NCBI GenBank assembly: GCA_021770345.1
Contig: JAETRD010000010.1
Span: 62,001 to 126,000 of the forward strand
DNA: 64,000 bases
Reading direction: 5' to 3'
Source of the DNA: Lachnospiraceae bacterium
GTDB taxonomy: Bacteria > Bacillota > Clostridia > Lachnospirales > Lachnospiraceae
The notes below the pieces were generated by a model, which had not been told where the DNA came from, searched no databases, and saw only the letters and a list, made by a program, of their open reading frames with translations. Below, in pieces: positions 1 through 8,531 of this stretch (positions are counted from its first letter, which is position 1; each line of letters starts with the position of its first letter). Position numbers and translations under genes: made by a program.

Positions 1-90
1 ATCGCGGCGGACACCGAGCGCGATTACTATATGTCCGCGGAGGAAGCGAAAGAGTACGGCCTGATCGATGATGTGATTGTTAGAAAATAA
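1..90 (+). CDS. clpP: ATP-dependent Clp protease proteolytic subunit, C-terminal end only
   Basis: Only the last 29 codons are in the window, and the reading frame is open from base 1 to the TAA at 88-90. The visible peptide contains RDYYMSAEEAKEYGLIDDV, the typical ClpP tail that follows the catalytic Asp region. ClpP is the serine peptidase chamber that partners with ClpX, whose gene starts 21 nt downstream. The identification rests on this short tail plus the clpX neighbour. The start and the catalytic Ser and His lie outside the window. Confidence 0.93.
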   Translation: MAADTERDYYMSAEEAKEYGLIDDVIVRK

Positions 91-110
91 AGCATGGAGA
101 ATGAAAAAAG

Positions 111-1376
111 ATGGCAGGAAGAAATGACGATAGAATCCGCTGCTCCTTCTGCGGGAAACCGCAGGAGCAGGTGCGCAAACTGATTGCGGGGCCTGTGGGC
201 AGCGATGTATATATCTGCGACAACTGCATTGATATCTGCGCGGAGATTATAGAAGAGGAACTCGAGGAAGAAGAGACTGCCGGAGGGCGCGAGGAGCTTG
301 AGCAGATCAATCTTTTAAAACCGGAGGAGCTCAAGGCGTTTCTGGACGAGTATGTGATCGGGCAGGATCAGGCCAAGAAGGTGCTGTCCGTTGCCGTGTA
401 CAACCACTACAAGCGGATTATGGCGGGGGGAGACCTGGGCGTCGAACTGCAGAAGAGCAATATTCTGATGCTCGGCCCTACCGGTTCGGGAAAGACGCTG
501 CTTGCGCAGACGCTTGCGCGGGTGCTGAATGTACCGTTCGCGATCGCGGATGCGACGACATTGACGGAGGCCGGCTATGTCGGGGAGGATGTGGAAAATA
601 TCCTTCTGAAAATCATTCAGGCGGCGGACTACAATATCGAGCGTGCGCAGCACGGCATTATCTATATTGACGAGATTGACAAGATTTCCAAGAAATCCGA
701 GAATGTCTCCATCACGCGGGACGTTTCCGGCGAGGGCGTGCAGCAGGCGCTGTTAAAGATTCTCGAGGGAACCGTTGCGTCCGTGCCGCCGCAGGGTGGA
801 AGGAAGCATCCGCAGCAGGAATTGATTCAGATAGACACTACGAATATCCTGTTTATCTGCGGCGGAGCTTTTGACGGGTTAGAGAAAATTATCGAGACAC
901 GTCTCGACAGGAAAGCGATCGGTTTTAACGCGGATATCAAGGCGAAGAATGAATACAATATCGGCGATGTGCTGCGCCATGTGCTTCCGCAGGATTTCGT
1001 GAAATTCGGGCTTATCCCCGAGTTTATCGGGCGTGTGCCGGTGACGGTATCGCTTGACATGTTAGACAGAGAAGCGCTGATACGCATTTTAAAAGAGCCG
1101 AAAAACGCGCTGACAAAACAGTACCAGAAGCTGTTTGAGTTAGACGGCGTCTCGCTTGAATTTGATGCGGACGCACTTGACGCGATTGCGGACAAAGCGT
1201 TAGAGCGGAAGACAGGAGCCCGCGGACTCCGAGCGATCATGGAAGCGGTAACGCTGGACATGATGTACCGGATTCCGTCGGATGAGAGTATTGCCAGATG
1301 TCAGGTGACAAAAGCGCTGGTGGAGGAGAAGCTGGCAATCGAAGGACAGGAACTTATGAAAATCGAAGAAAAATAG
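111..1376 (+). CDS. clpX: ATP-dependent Clp protease ATP-binding subunit ClpX
   Basis: This 421-residue AAA+ unfoldase feeds substrates to ClpP in the cytoplasm. An N-terminal C4 zinc-binding domain is visible (CSFCGKP and CDNC, residues about 11-40). It is followed by Walker A GPTGSGKT, Walker [10 protein letters not shown], the pore loop GYVGE and the IGF loop (KAIGFNAD) that docks on ClpP. Length and order match the family. The ATG at 111 lies 20 nt after the clpP stop, so the genes are probably co-transcribed. The lon start follows 9 nt after the stop. Nothing looks broken. Confidence 0.98.
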   Translation: MAGRNDDRIRCSFCGKPQEQVRKLIAGPVGSDVYICDNCIDICAEIIEEELEEEETAGGREELEQINLLKPEELKAFLDEYVIGQDQAKKVLSVAVYNHYKRIMAGGDLGVELQKSNILMLGPTGSGKTLLAQTLARVLNVPFAIADATTLTEAGYVGEDVENILLKIIQAADYNIERAQHGIIYIDEIDKISKKSENVSITRDVSGEGVQQALLKILEGTVASVPPQGGRKHPQQELIQIDTTNILFICGGAFDGLEKIIETRLDRKAIGFNADIKAKNEYNIGDVLRHVLPQDFVKFGLIPEFIGRVPVTVSLDMLDREALIRILKEPKNALTKQYQKLFELDGVSLEFDADALDAIADKALERKTGARGLRAIMEAVTLDMMYRIPSDESIARCQVTKALVEEKLAIEGQELMKIEEK

Positions 1377-1385
1377 GGGCAGAAA

Positions 1386-3704
1386 TTGGATACATTGGTT
1401 GTGAAGATACCTGCGGTGGCGCTCCGGGGAATGGTGATTCTGCCGGGGATGATTGCCCATTTTGACATCAGCAGGGACAAATCCGTCAAGGCGGTGGAGC
1501 GCTCTATGATGGAGTCACAGAAGATTTTCCTTGTGGCACAAAAACATGTGGAACAGGAAGACCCCGGGGTGGAGGATTTGTACCGGGTCGGTGTGATTGC
1601 GGAAGTCAAGCAGGTGATAAAACTACAGAATAATATCATACGGATATTGGTCGAGGGGCAGGAGCGGGCGGAGTTAGAGACATTTCCGGAGACAGAGGAG
1701 TATCTTCTTGCAGAGATACTCCGTTTTGACGAGCAGGCGGAGGAGCTTCCCGATGAGATAAAAGCGGCGATGGTCCGCAGCATTCAGGAGACCTACAGTC
1801 GCTATCAGGCCGTCAATCCCAGAGCAGGAAAGGAGCTGCTGCGCCAGATCGGCGCCATCACGGAGTTAGACAAACTGACGGATCAGATTGCGAACAGCAT
1901 TCCGGTTGCCTATGAGGAAAAGCAGAAGATTTTGGAGGCGATTTCCCTGACGGAGCGCTATGAGGTGCTGATGGCGCTGCTTTTGCGGGAGATTGAGATC
2001 ACCGCCATCAAGAACGAATTTCAGGCAAAGGTAAAAGAGCGTGTGGATCGCAATCAGAAAGAATATATTCTGCGGGAGCAGATGAAGCTGATCCGGGAGG
2101 AACTCGGGGAGGACAACACGGAATCCGATGCCGATACCTACACCGCCGCATTAAAAAAGCTCAAAGCGGACAAGGAAGTGCGGGATCGCATTCAAAAGGA
2201 GATTGAGCGCTTTAAGAGCATCAATGCCAATTCCTCGGAGAGCGCGGTGTCCAGAGGCTATATCGAGACGCTTTTGGAGCTTCCGTGGAATAAGGCGTCA
2301 AAAGACAACCGGGATATCAAAAACGCGGAGCGCATCTTAGACGAGGACCACTACGGACTTGAGAAAGTCAAGGAGCGCATGCTGGAGTTTCTTGCGGTGC
2401 GCAACCTGACGGAGAAGGGAGAGAGCCCGATCATCTGCCTTGTGGGGCCGCCGGGCACCGGCAAGACGAGTGTTGCGCGGTCGGTGGCCAGAGCGCTCGA
2501 CAAGAAGTATGTGCGCATCTGTCTCGGCGGAGTGCGCGACGAGGCCGAAATCCGCGGACACAGGAGAACCTATGTCGGCGCGATGCCGGGGCGCATCGTA
2601 AACGGCCTGCGCAGTGCCGGGGTGAAGAATCCGCTGATGCTGCTCGACGAGATTGACAAGATGAGCAGCGACTACAGGGGAGATACGGCGTCCGCGCTGC
2701 TCGAAGTCCTCGATTCCGAGCAGAACAATAAATTCCGCGACCACTATGTGGAGCTGCCGATCGATCTGTCCGAGGTGCTGTTTATCGCGACGGCAAATTC
2801 GGTGCAGGATATTCCGCGGCCGCTGTTGGACCGTATGGAGTTGATTGAGGTGAGCAGCTACACCGAAAACGAGAAGCTTCACATCGCAAAAGAGCATCTC
2901 TTTGCGAAGCAGGCAGCGAAAAACGGCTTAAAAGAGGGACAGCTTTCTGTCAGCGACGGGGCGCTCGCACACATGATACGCGGTTATACCAGGGAGGCGG
3001 GCGTGCGCGGGTTAGAGCGGAAGCTCGGCGAGATCGCGCGCAAGGCGGCCAGAGAGGTGTATGAGAATGAGCGCGCGCAGGTCCGCGTCACAGATCAGAA
3101 TCTTGAGAAATATCTTGGCAAAGAGAAATACAGCGCCGACCGGAGAAACGAAACCGACGAGATCGGAATCGTCCGCGGGCTTGCATGGACGAGCGTGGGC
3201 GGCGATACGCTCGAGATAGAGGTCAACGTGATGCCGGGAAAAGGCGAATTTCAGCTGACCGGACAGCTCGGAGACGTGATGAAGGAGTCCGCACAGGCAG
3301 GAATCAGCTATATCCGTTCCGTCAGCGAAACCTATAAAATCCCCAAAGACTTTTTCCGGAAAAACGATATCCATATTCATATTCCGGAGGGGGCGGTGCC
3401 CAAAGACGGGCCGTCGGCCGGAATCACAATGACGGTGGCGATGCTGTCGGCGATTACCGCAACGCCGGTGCGCGCGGATATTGCAATGACAGGGGAGATC
3501 ACGCTCCGCGGAAGAGTGCTTCCGATCGGGGGACTCAAAGAAAAGCTGCTCGCGGCGAAAAACGCGGGCATTCGGACGGTCTGCGTGCCCAAAAAGAACG
3601 AGAAGGATGTGGACGAGATTTCGGCCGAGATCAAAAAGGGCCTGGAAATCCTTTTCGCAGAGCAGATAGAGGAAGTGCTTGCGGCAGCGTTTGTGCGGCC
3701 GTAG
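1386..3704 (+). CDS. lon: ATP-dependent protease Lon
   Basis: This 772-residue protein has the normal LonA layout: an N-terminal substrate-binding domain (1-200), a coiled coil (about 200-290), an AAA+ module with Walker A GPPGTGKT and Walker B LLDEIDK, and a C-terminal peptidase domain. The catalytic dyad is visible as Ser677 (PKDGPSAG) and Lys720 ([10 protein letters not shown]). By alignment these match E. coli Ser679 and Lys722. The start is a TTG at 1386, only 9 nt after clpX. No better ATG exists before the conserved [11 protein letters not shown] segment. Lon degrades misfolded and regulatory proteins. Adjacency to clpPX is common in Clostridia. Confidence 0.97.
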   Translation: MDTLVVKIPAVALRGMVILPGMIAHFDISRDKSVKAVERSMMESQKIFLVAQKHVEQEDPGVEDLYRVGVIAEVKQVIKLQNNIIRILVEGQERAELETFPETEEYLLAEILRFDEQAEELPDEIKAAMVRSIQETYSRYQAVNPRAGKELLRQIGAITELDKLTDQIANSIPVAYEEKQKILEAISLTERYEVLMALLLREIEITAIKNEFQAKVKERVDRNQKEYILREQMKLIREELGEDNTESDADTYTAALKKLKADKEVRDRIQKEIERFKSINANSSESAVSRGYIETLLELPWNKASKDNRDIKNAERILDEDHYGLEKVKERMLEFLAVRNLTEKGESPIICLVGPPGTGKTSVARSVARALDKKYVRICLGGVRDEAEIRGHRRTYVGAMPGRIVNGLRSAGVKNPLMLLDEIDKMSSDYRGDTASALLEVLDSEQNNKFRDHYVELPIDLSEVLFIATANSVQDIPRPLLDRMELIEVSSYTENEKLHIAKEHLFAKQAAKNGLKEGQLSVSDGALAHMIRGYTREAGVRGLERKLGEIARKAAREVYENERAQVRVTDQNLEKYLGKEKYSADRRNETDEIGIVRGLAWTSVGGDTLEIEVNVMPGKGEFQLTGQLGDVMKESAQAGISYIRSVSETYKIPKDFFRKNDIHIHIPEGAVPKDGPSAGITMTVAMLSAITATPVRADIAMTGEITLRGRVLPIGGLKEKLLAAKNAGIRTVCVPKKNEKDVDEISAEIKKGLEILFAEQIEEVLAAAFVRP

Positions 3705-3712
3705 AGAAGTAA

Positions 3713-3738
3713 CTGCGGCCGTGTTTGCACAGCCGCAG
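3713..3738 (+). other. Short intergenic hairpin between lon and engB
   Basis: A perfect 7-bp stem (CTGCGGC / GCCGCAG, with three further GTG/CAC pairs inside) lies in the 70-nt lon-engB gap. No U-run follows, so it is more likely an mRNA structure or processing site than a terminator. Function is not known. Confidence 0.4.
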
Positions 3739-3774
3739 CAATGCGTATATCGCGCGTGAGGAAGGAAACGATAC

Positions 3775-4419
3775 ATGGTAATAAAAAGTGTGAATCTGGA
3801 GACAGTCTGCGGAATTACGAGTGCGATTCCCGACAATCCGTATTGTGAGGTTGCCTTTGCCGGCAAGTCGAATGTGGGCAAATCATCCCTGATCAATGCG
3901 CTGATGAACCGCAAATCGCTTGCGCGCACGTCGGCGCAGCCGGGAAAGACGCAGACCATCAATTTCTATAATATCAACGATGCCATGTATCTCGTCGATC
4001 TGCCGGGATACGGCTACGCGAAGGTGTCGGAGGAAGTCAAGCAGAAGTGGGGCAAAATGGTGGAGCGCTATCTTCAGACCTCAAAAAAGCTGAAGGCGGT
4101 CTTCCTGCTGATCGACATCCGGCACGACCCCTCGGCTAACGATAAGATGATGTACGAGTGGATGGTATATCAGGGCTATGCGCCGATTATCGTGGCCACC
4201 AAGGCGGATAAAATAAAGCGCAGCCAGCTGCAAAAGCAGATAAAGGCGATTCGGACGGGGCTTGCCGTGGAGACGGGGACACAGCTGATTCCGTTTTCCG
4301 CGGAGACGAAGCAGGGACGGGACGAGCTGTGGGCGCTGATTGACTCTTTGGTGTTGCCACAGGAAACGGTTCATGATAAAATGAACGTATCACAGAGCAT
4401 CGGAGGCCAGGACATATGA
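3775..4419 (+). CDS. engB: Ribosome biogenesis GTP-binding protein EngB (YsxC/YihA)
   Basis: This 214-residue TRAFAC GTPase acts in late large-subunit ribosome assembly. Visible motifs are G1 GKSNVGKSS, the G2-region threonines (RTSAQPGKTQT), G3 DLPGYG and G4 ATKADK. The ATG at 3775 is preceded by GAGGAAGG. The tail after the G domain (residues about 195-214, ending VSQSIGGQDI) is slightly longer than usual. The stop overlaps the next start in an ATGA arrangement (4416-4419), so translation of the carbamate kinase is probably coupled to it. Confidence 0.95.
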   Translation: MVIKSVNLETVCGITSAIPDNPYCEVAFAGKSNVGKSSLINALMNRKSLARTSAQPGKTQTINFYNINDAMYLVDLPGYGYAKVSEEVKQKWGKMVERYLQTSKKLKAVFLLIDIRHDPSANDKMMYEWMVYQGYAPIIVATKADKIKRSQLQKQIKAIRTGLAVETGTQLIPFSAETKQGRDELWALIDSLVLPQETVHDKMNVSQSIGGQDI

Positions 4420-5348
4420 GAAAGAAAAAGATCGTGATTGCGTTGGGACATGAGGCACTCGGAACGACGCTGCCCGAGCAGATGGAGGCGACAAAGCGCA
4501 CGGCGCGGGCCGTGGCCGATTTTATCCGCGAGGATTATCAGGTTGTCATCACGCACAGCAACGGGCCGCAGGTGGGTATGATTCATACGGCGATGAACGA
4601 ATTTTGCAGATTATATCCGGAGTATACGGCGACACCGATGTCTGTCTGTTCGGCGATGAGCCAGGGGTATATCGGCTATGACCTGCAGAATGCGATCCGT
4701 GCCGAGCTTTTGAACAGAGGCATTTTTAAGGCCGTGTCCACGATCCTGACGCAGGTGGTTGTGGACCCTTACGATGAGGCGTTTTATAAGCCGACGAAGA
4801 TTATCGGCCGTGTGATGAGCCGCGAGGAGGCCGAGACCGAGGAGCGCAAAGGCAATCATGTGGTGCAGACCGCGGAGGGCTACCGCCGTATCGTGGCGGC
4901 GCCGAAGCCGATGGATATCGTGGAGATCGATGCGATCCGCGCGCTCGCGGATGCGGACCAGGTTGTCGTGGCCTGCGGCGGAGGCGGAATCCCGGTGCTC
5001 GCTCAGGACAACCGGCTGAAGGGTGCGAGTGCGGTGATCGAGAAGGATCTGGCTGCGGGCAGGCTCGCGGAGCTTCTGGATGCGGACCGGCTGGTGATAC
5101 TGACCGGTGTGGAGCATGTGTGTCTGGAATTCGGCACGGAAAACGAGCGGCCCCTCTCGGCGATGACGGTTGCGGAGGCAAAGGAATATATCGCGCAGGG
5201 ACAGTTCGGCGAGGGTGATATGCTGCCGAAGATCCAGGCTGCCGTCGATTTTATCGGGGATTCCGCGATTCGTTCGGTGCTGATCACTAAGCTGCATACG
5301 GACGAGGAGCCGGTGGCCGGCGGCAGGGGAACCATCATCACAAAATAG
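4416..5348 (+). CDS. arcC: Carbamate kinase
   Basis: This 310-residue amino-acid kinase-fold protein interconverts ATP plus carbamate with carbamoyl phosphate plus ADP. In fermenters it usually makes ATP from carbamoyl phosphate. Family motifs seen are IALGHEALG at the N-terminus, THSNGPQVG, the CSAMSQGYIGYDLQNA segment, ACGGGGIPV and the GDMLPKIQAA segment near the C-terminus. The length is normal. It overlaps engB by 4 nt. No arginine deiminase or ornithine carbamoyltransferase gene is in the window, so the source of carbamoyl phosphate is not shown here. Confidence 0.95.
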   Translation: MRKKKIVIALGHEALGTTLPEQMEATKRTARAVADFIREDYQVVITHSNGPQVGMIHTAMNEFCRLYPEYTATPMSVCSAMSQGYIGYDLQNAIRAELLNRGIFKAVSTILTQVVVDPYDEAFYKPTKIIGRVMSREEAETEERKGNHVVQTAEGYRRIVAAPKPMDIVEIDAIRALADADQVVVACGGGGIPVLAQDNRLKGASAVIEKDLAAGRLAELLDADRLVILTGVEHVCLEFGTENERPLSAMTVAEAKEYIAQGQFGEGDMLPKIQAAVDFIGDSAIRSVLITKLHTDEEPVAGGRGTIITK

Positions 5349-5374
5349 CGCGGCAGAATCTTATACGGATGTGC

Positions 5375-5409
5375 ATGAGCCATTTTTAAATTCTTTAAAA
5401 ATGGCTCAT
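5375..5409 (+). terminator. Perfect 16-bp inverted repeat after arcC (possible bidirectional terminator)
   Basis: The arms 5375-5390 and 5394-5409 are perfect reverse complements with a 3-nt TTC loop. The stem reads ATGAGCC followed by TTTTT and AAA. There is no downstream U-tract, but the T-run inside the left arm and the A-run in the right arm make it unusual. It separates the clp-lon-engB-arcC unit from pyk and could end transcription or act as a protein-binding palindrome. Confidence 0.55.
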
Positions 5410-5440
5410 AATAATGTATATAGCTTGAAAAGGAGAATTT

Positions 5441-7219
5441 ATGTTCAGAAAAACGAAAATAGTGTGTACTTTGGGACCGGCGACGGATGACGAAGCTGTG
5501 ATGCGAAGCCTGATAGAGGAGGGCATGAACGTCGCGCGGTTTAATTTCTCACACGGCTCCCACGAGGAACAGCTCGGGAGGCTCAATCAGTTAAAAAAGC
5601 TGCGCACAGAGCTCGGCTGTCCGGTGGCGGCGCTGCTTGACACAAAGGGACCGGAGATTCGCCTGAAGGAGTTTGCGGACGGCAGAGCGGAATTGGAGGA
5701 CGGGCAGCTTTTTACACTCACCTCGGAGGAGATTACCGGCGACAATACCCGTGTTTCCATCACCTACAGGGAGCTGGCCGGGGATTTGAAAGCGGGAGAC
5801 CATGTACTGATTGACGACGGTCTGATCGGCATGGAAGTCGTGGAAATCCGTCCGGTGTCCGGCGGGAGGGCAGACGGTGACGGGAATATCCCTATGGATA
5901 TCGTATGCCGCGTGTTAAACGGGGGAACCGTATCCAATAAAAAGGGAGTCAATGTGCCGAATGTGGAGCTGTCAATGCCCTATATCAGCGAGAAGGATTA
6001 CAGCGATATCGTGTTCGGCGTGGAGAACGAATATGATTTTATCGCCGCATCGTTTGTCCGCACCGCGGATGATGTGCTTGAAATCCGTAAAATTTTGGAG
6101 GAAAAAGACGGATCTGAAATTAAGATTATCGCGAAGATTGAAAATATGCAGGGCGTGCAGAATATCGACGATATCATCCGCGTGTCGGACGGAATCATGG
6201 TCGCGCGAGGAGACATGGGCGTTGAGATTCCGCTTGAGGACGTGCCGGTGATTCAGAAAATGATTATCAAGAAGGCCTGCAACGCCGGAAAAACGGTCAT
6301 CACCGCGACGCAGATGCTCGACTCGATGATGAAGCACCCGCGCCCGACGAGAGCCGAGGCGACTGACGTGGCAAACGCGATTTACGACGGAACAAGCGCG
6401 ATCATGCTTTCGGGAGAGACCGCGGCCGGCCTGTATCCCGTGGAGGCAGTTAAGACGATGGTGCGCATCGCGGTCCGCACCGAGCAGGATATCAATTATC
6501 TGCAGCGCTTTAAGCTGCGCAGGACACTGAGCAACCCGGATGTGACCAACGCGATTTCGCATGCGACCTGTACGATGGCAGGAGACTTAAATGCGGCGGC
6601 GATTATGACCGTGTCGAAGTCCGGGCGCACCGCGCGGATGGTGTCGAAATACCGCCCGTCGTGCCGGATTATCGGCACCGGATTGTCGGAGCAGGTCGTG
6701 CGTCAGCTGAACCTTGAATGGGGTGTTACGCCGCTGTTGATCGAAAAGAAAAACCAGGCGGATGAGCTGTTCGACTATGCAGTGGATGCCGCGGAACAGG
6801 CGGGAATCATCCAGAAAGGCGATATCGTGGTGCTGACCGCGGGCGTGCCGCTCGGTGTTTCGGGGACGACAAACCTGATTAAAGTTCAGGTGGCGGGCCA
6901 TATTCTTCTGAAAGGAAAAGGAATCAATAAGAAGAAGGTGTCGGCAAACCTGTGTGTCTGCCGGACGCCGGAGGATTTGCGCCACTTTAAACCGGGCGAT
7001 ATTCTTGTGGCGGAGGACACCACGAATGAGATGATGGAGCAGATGCGGCAGGCGTCTGGTCTTATCGTGGAGACCGACCGGGAGAATTGCCATGCGGCAA
7101 TCGCGGGGTTAAGCCTTGACATCCCGGTGCTGACCTGTGCGGAGAATGCGCTTGGCATCTTAAAGTCCAGCGCGTACGTCGAACTTGACGCGGAAAAAGG
7201 GGTTGTCAGTGCGAATTGA
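5441..7219 (+). CDS. pyk: Pyruvate kinase with C-terminal PEP-utiliser domain
   Basis: This 592-residue enzyme makes pyruvate and ATP from phosphoenolpyruvate and ADP in the last step of glycolysis. The N-terminal part has RKTKIVCTLGPA, NFSHG and LLDTKGPEIR. The signature IKIIAKIENMQGVQN carries the catalytic Lys, and MVARGDMGVE and TATQMLDSM follow. Residues about 480-592 form the extra C-terminal sequence seen in Bacillus-type enzymes, which resembles the phosphohistidine domain of PEP-utilising enzymes; the key segment here reads NCHAAIAG. GAGAATTT precedes the ATG at 5441. It stands alone as a transcription unit. Confidence 0.97.
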   Translation: MFRKTKIVCTLGPATDDEAVMRSLIEEGMNVARFNFSHGSHEEQLGRLNQLKKLRTELGCPVAALLDTKGPEIRLKEFADGRAELEDGQLFTLTSEEITGDNTRVSITYRELAGDLKAGDHVLIDDGLIGMEVVEIRPVSGGRADGDGNIPMDIVCRVLNGGTVSNKKGVNVPNVELSMPYISEKDYSDIVFGVENEYDFIAASFVRTADDVLEIRKILEEKDGSEIKIIAKIENMQGVQNIDDIIRVSDGIMVARGDMGVEIPLEDVPVIQKMIIKKACNAGKTVITATQMLDSMMKHPRPTRAEATDVANAIYDGTSAIMLSGETAAGLYPVEAVKTMVRIAVRTEQDINYLQRFKLRRTLSNPDVTNAISHATCTMAGDLNAAAIMTVSKSGRTARMVSKYRPSCRIIGTGLSEQVVRQLNLEWGVTPLLIEKKNQADELFDYAVDAAEQAGIIQKGDIVVLTAGVPLGVSGTTNLIKVQVAGHILLKGKGINKKKVSANLCVCRTPEDLRHFKPGDILVAEDTTNEMMEQMRQASGLIVETDRENCHAAIAGLSLDIPVLTCAENALGILKSSAYVELDAEKGVVSAN

Positions 7220-7261
7220 CGCTTTGCGGGCAAAAAGGTTCTTTCTTTTCAAAACGGGTTG

Positions 7262-7270
7262 TGTTATACT
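7262..7270 (+). promoter_or_regulatory. Extended -10 promoter for the small membrane protein gene
   Basis: TGTTATACT matches an extended -10 (TGnTATAAT) 71 nt before the small ORF start at 7341. The -35 region (TTTCTT at 7242-7247) is weak, which fits an extended -10 promoter. Confidence 0.5.
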
Positions 7271-7340
7271 TCATATAAATCAGACAAGCGCAATGCATGA
7301 GTAGAAGATGCACCAGGAGCGTGTGCATGTGGAGGTAATT

Positions 7341-7478
7341 ATGACAGAGAGTGGATTGTTAATTTTCCTTATGGTACTGATATTGCTGGTGGTGATTGTG
7401 ACGGTGATCGTGGTGGCGTCTGCAGTGTCGGGCACGGCAGCGGCGATCGCGGACGAGGAAGACGGCGAGGAAATATAA
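7341..7478 (+). CDS. Small single-pass membrane protein, 45 residues
   Basis: An ATG at 7341 sits 5 nt after a strong GTGGAGG ribosome site, and the frame runs to TAA at 7476-7478. The product starts MTESGLLIFLMVLILLVVIV and has one hydrophobic stretch (about residues 5-27). It ends in a short acidic tail (ADEEDGEEI). It has its own extended -10 promoter upstream and a strong terminator just downstream, so it appears to be a real single-gene unit. I do not recognise a family. It could be a membrane-anchored regulator or a stress peptide, but nothing in the sequence decides this. Confidence 0.72.
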   Translation: MTESGLLIFLMVLILLVVIVTVIVVASAVSGTAAAIADEEDGEEI

Positions 7479-7502
7479 AAGATCAATAATCAAAACAAAG
7501 CG

Positions 7503-7540
7503 AAGGCTGCATAGACAATATGTCTATGCGGTCTTTTTTT
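7503..7540 (+). terminator. Rho-independent terminator after the small membrane protein gene
   Basis: The core stem GCATAGACA / TGTCTATGC (7509-7517 and 7521-7529, ATA loop) extends outward with six more pairs. It is followed by a run of seven T (7534-7540). Confidence 0.88.
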
Positions 7541-7604
7541 GTGCGCAGGAGGGCGTGCGGCAAAGCGTGCGGCCCGTTGTAAGTGTAAATATTTTATATG
7601 ACAT

Positions 7605-7676
7605 ACGGTCGATTCAACACGCATTCCGGTCGATTCGTGATGCGAAAGCGGCATTTGGTTGCTGTCACTGTATAAT
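7605..7676 (+). promoter_or_regulatory. Direct repeats spaced like a LytTR site, plus -10, before the lipoprotein gene
   Basis: CGGTCGATTC occurs twice, at 7606-7615 and 7627-7636, 21 bp start to start. This is the two-turn spacing bound by LytTR-domain dimers. The 9-mers ACGGTCGAT and CCGGTCGAT match the LytTR half-site consensus at 7 and 6 of 9 positions. A perfect TATAAT lies at 7671-7676 with no good -35, as expected for an activator-dependent promoter. The nearby gene at 8532 encodes a LytTR-containing regulator. That it binds here is inference. Confidence 0.5.
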
Positions 7677-7704
7677 AAACAAAAATTGCAAATGGAGGAA
7701 AAAC

Positions 7705-8334
7705 ATGAAAAAGAAATTTGTATCAATTTTAATGGCAACATTGATGGTGGCATCGGTGGCGGCGGGCTGCGGCGGCAAGGCAGAGGAAGAAAAGCAAACC
7801 ACCGCACCGGCGGCAGAGACAAAGACGGAAACGACACCGGAGTCGGAGACAAAGACAGAGACAACACCGGCGGCACAGGCGGAAGTTGAAACGGAGACGG
7901 AAACCGCTGCAGAGCCCGCCGACGTAAGCGCATCGGAGGACTTTACACTTCTTGACGTTTCCTCGGACATGATTGACGCCGGGGTTTACGCCGTGAGCGA
8001 AGACGGAACGGAGCTCGTATTCACAATGTTTACCGAGCCTTCCGGAACGCCGATGGCTTCCCTGTTTATATTCCCGGTTGACGGCGAGGGTGATGTGATC
8101 TGCGGCGCTTACACGGCTGAGAGTGAGACGGACGAGGACGGGATCTCATGGACATTGCTGACCGTTGCGGATGTATACACAGACGGCGAATTTGAGATCG
8201 GCTTCGGCGAGTCGGATGCGGGGGAGGTTTATATCTTTGATACGACGGGAACTCCTTATGAGGGACAGTATCTCTCCGCGGATGACACAATCGATTATAT
8301 GGCCGCAGCTGCAGTTTTGCTTGAGGAAGAATAA
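7705..8334 (+). CDS. Putative lipoprotein with Thr/Glu-rich linker
   Basis: This 209-residue secreted protein starts at the ATG at 7705 behind ATGGAGGAA. The upstream in-frame extension to 7555 crosses the promoter and was not used. The N-terminus has a lipoprotein signal (MKKKFVSILMATLMVASV) and a lipobox VAAGC, with the lipidated Cys at about residue 23. A low-complexity linker rich in T, E, A and P (about 28-70) follows. The remaining globular domain (about 75-209) is acidic and predicted mostly beta. It has its own terminator. I know no function; its position before a two-component system suggests an envelope sensor accessory or a target of that system. Confidence 0.82.
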   Translation: MKKKFVSILMATLMVASVAAGCGGKAEEEKQTTAPAAETKTETTPESETKTETTPAAQAEVETETETAAEPADVSASEDFTLLDVSSDMIDAGVYAVSEDGTELVFTMFTEPSGTPMASLFIFPVDGEGDVICGAYTAESETDEDGISWTLLTVADVYTDGEFEIGFGESDAGEVYIFDTTGTPYEGQYLSADDTIDYMAAAAVLLEEE

Positions 8335-8364
8335 ATTTTTTGAGACAGAGTTTCATATGGAAGT

Positions 8365-8405
8365 GACGGAGCCGGCCGGGGCAAAGGCCGGCTCTGTCTG
8401 TTTTC
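8365..8405 (+). terminator. Rho-independent terminator after the lipoprotein gene
   Basis: A 13-bp GC-rich stem (8365-8377 with 8386-8398) has an 8-nt loop and is followed by TGTTTTCG. Confidence 0.8.
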
Positions 8406-8420
8406 GTCCGGCGTATTCGA

Positions 8421-8470
8421 GTGGGATTAGTGGGATTCGATTTGATTGTGACGGCAGGCTGTAGTATCAT
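8421..8470 (+). promoter_or_regulatory. Promoter of the fused response regulator with tandem GTGGGATT repeats
   Basis: TTGATT (8442-8447), a 17-bp spacer and TATCAT (8465-8470) form a good sigma-A promoter. Immediately upstream GTGGGATT is repeated at 8421-8428 and 8430-8437, a 9-bp step that could be a regulator site, possibly for autoregulation. Confidence 0.5.
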
Positions 8471-8531
8471 GATTTTATTAAGCTGCACGATTCTTTTTAT
8501 TTTGGAAAATATGTGTGTGGAGGATGGAACC

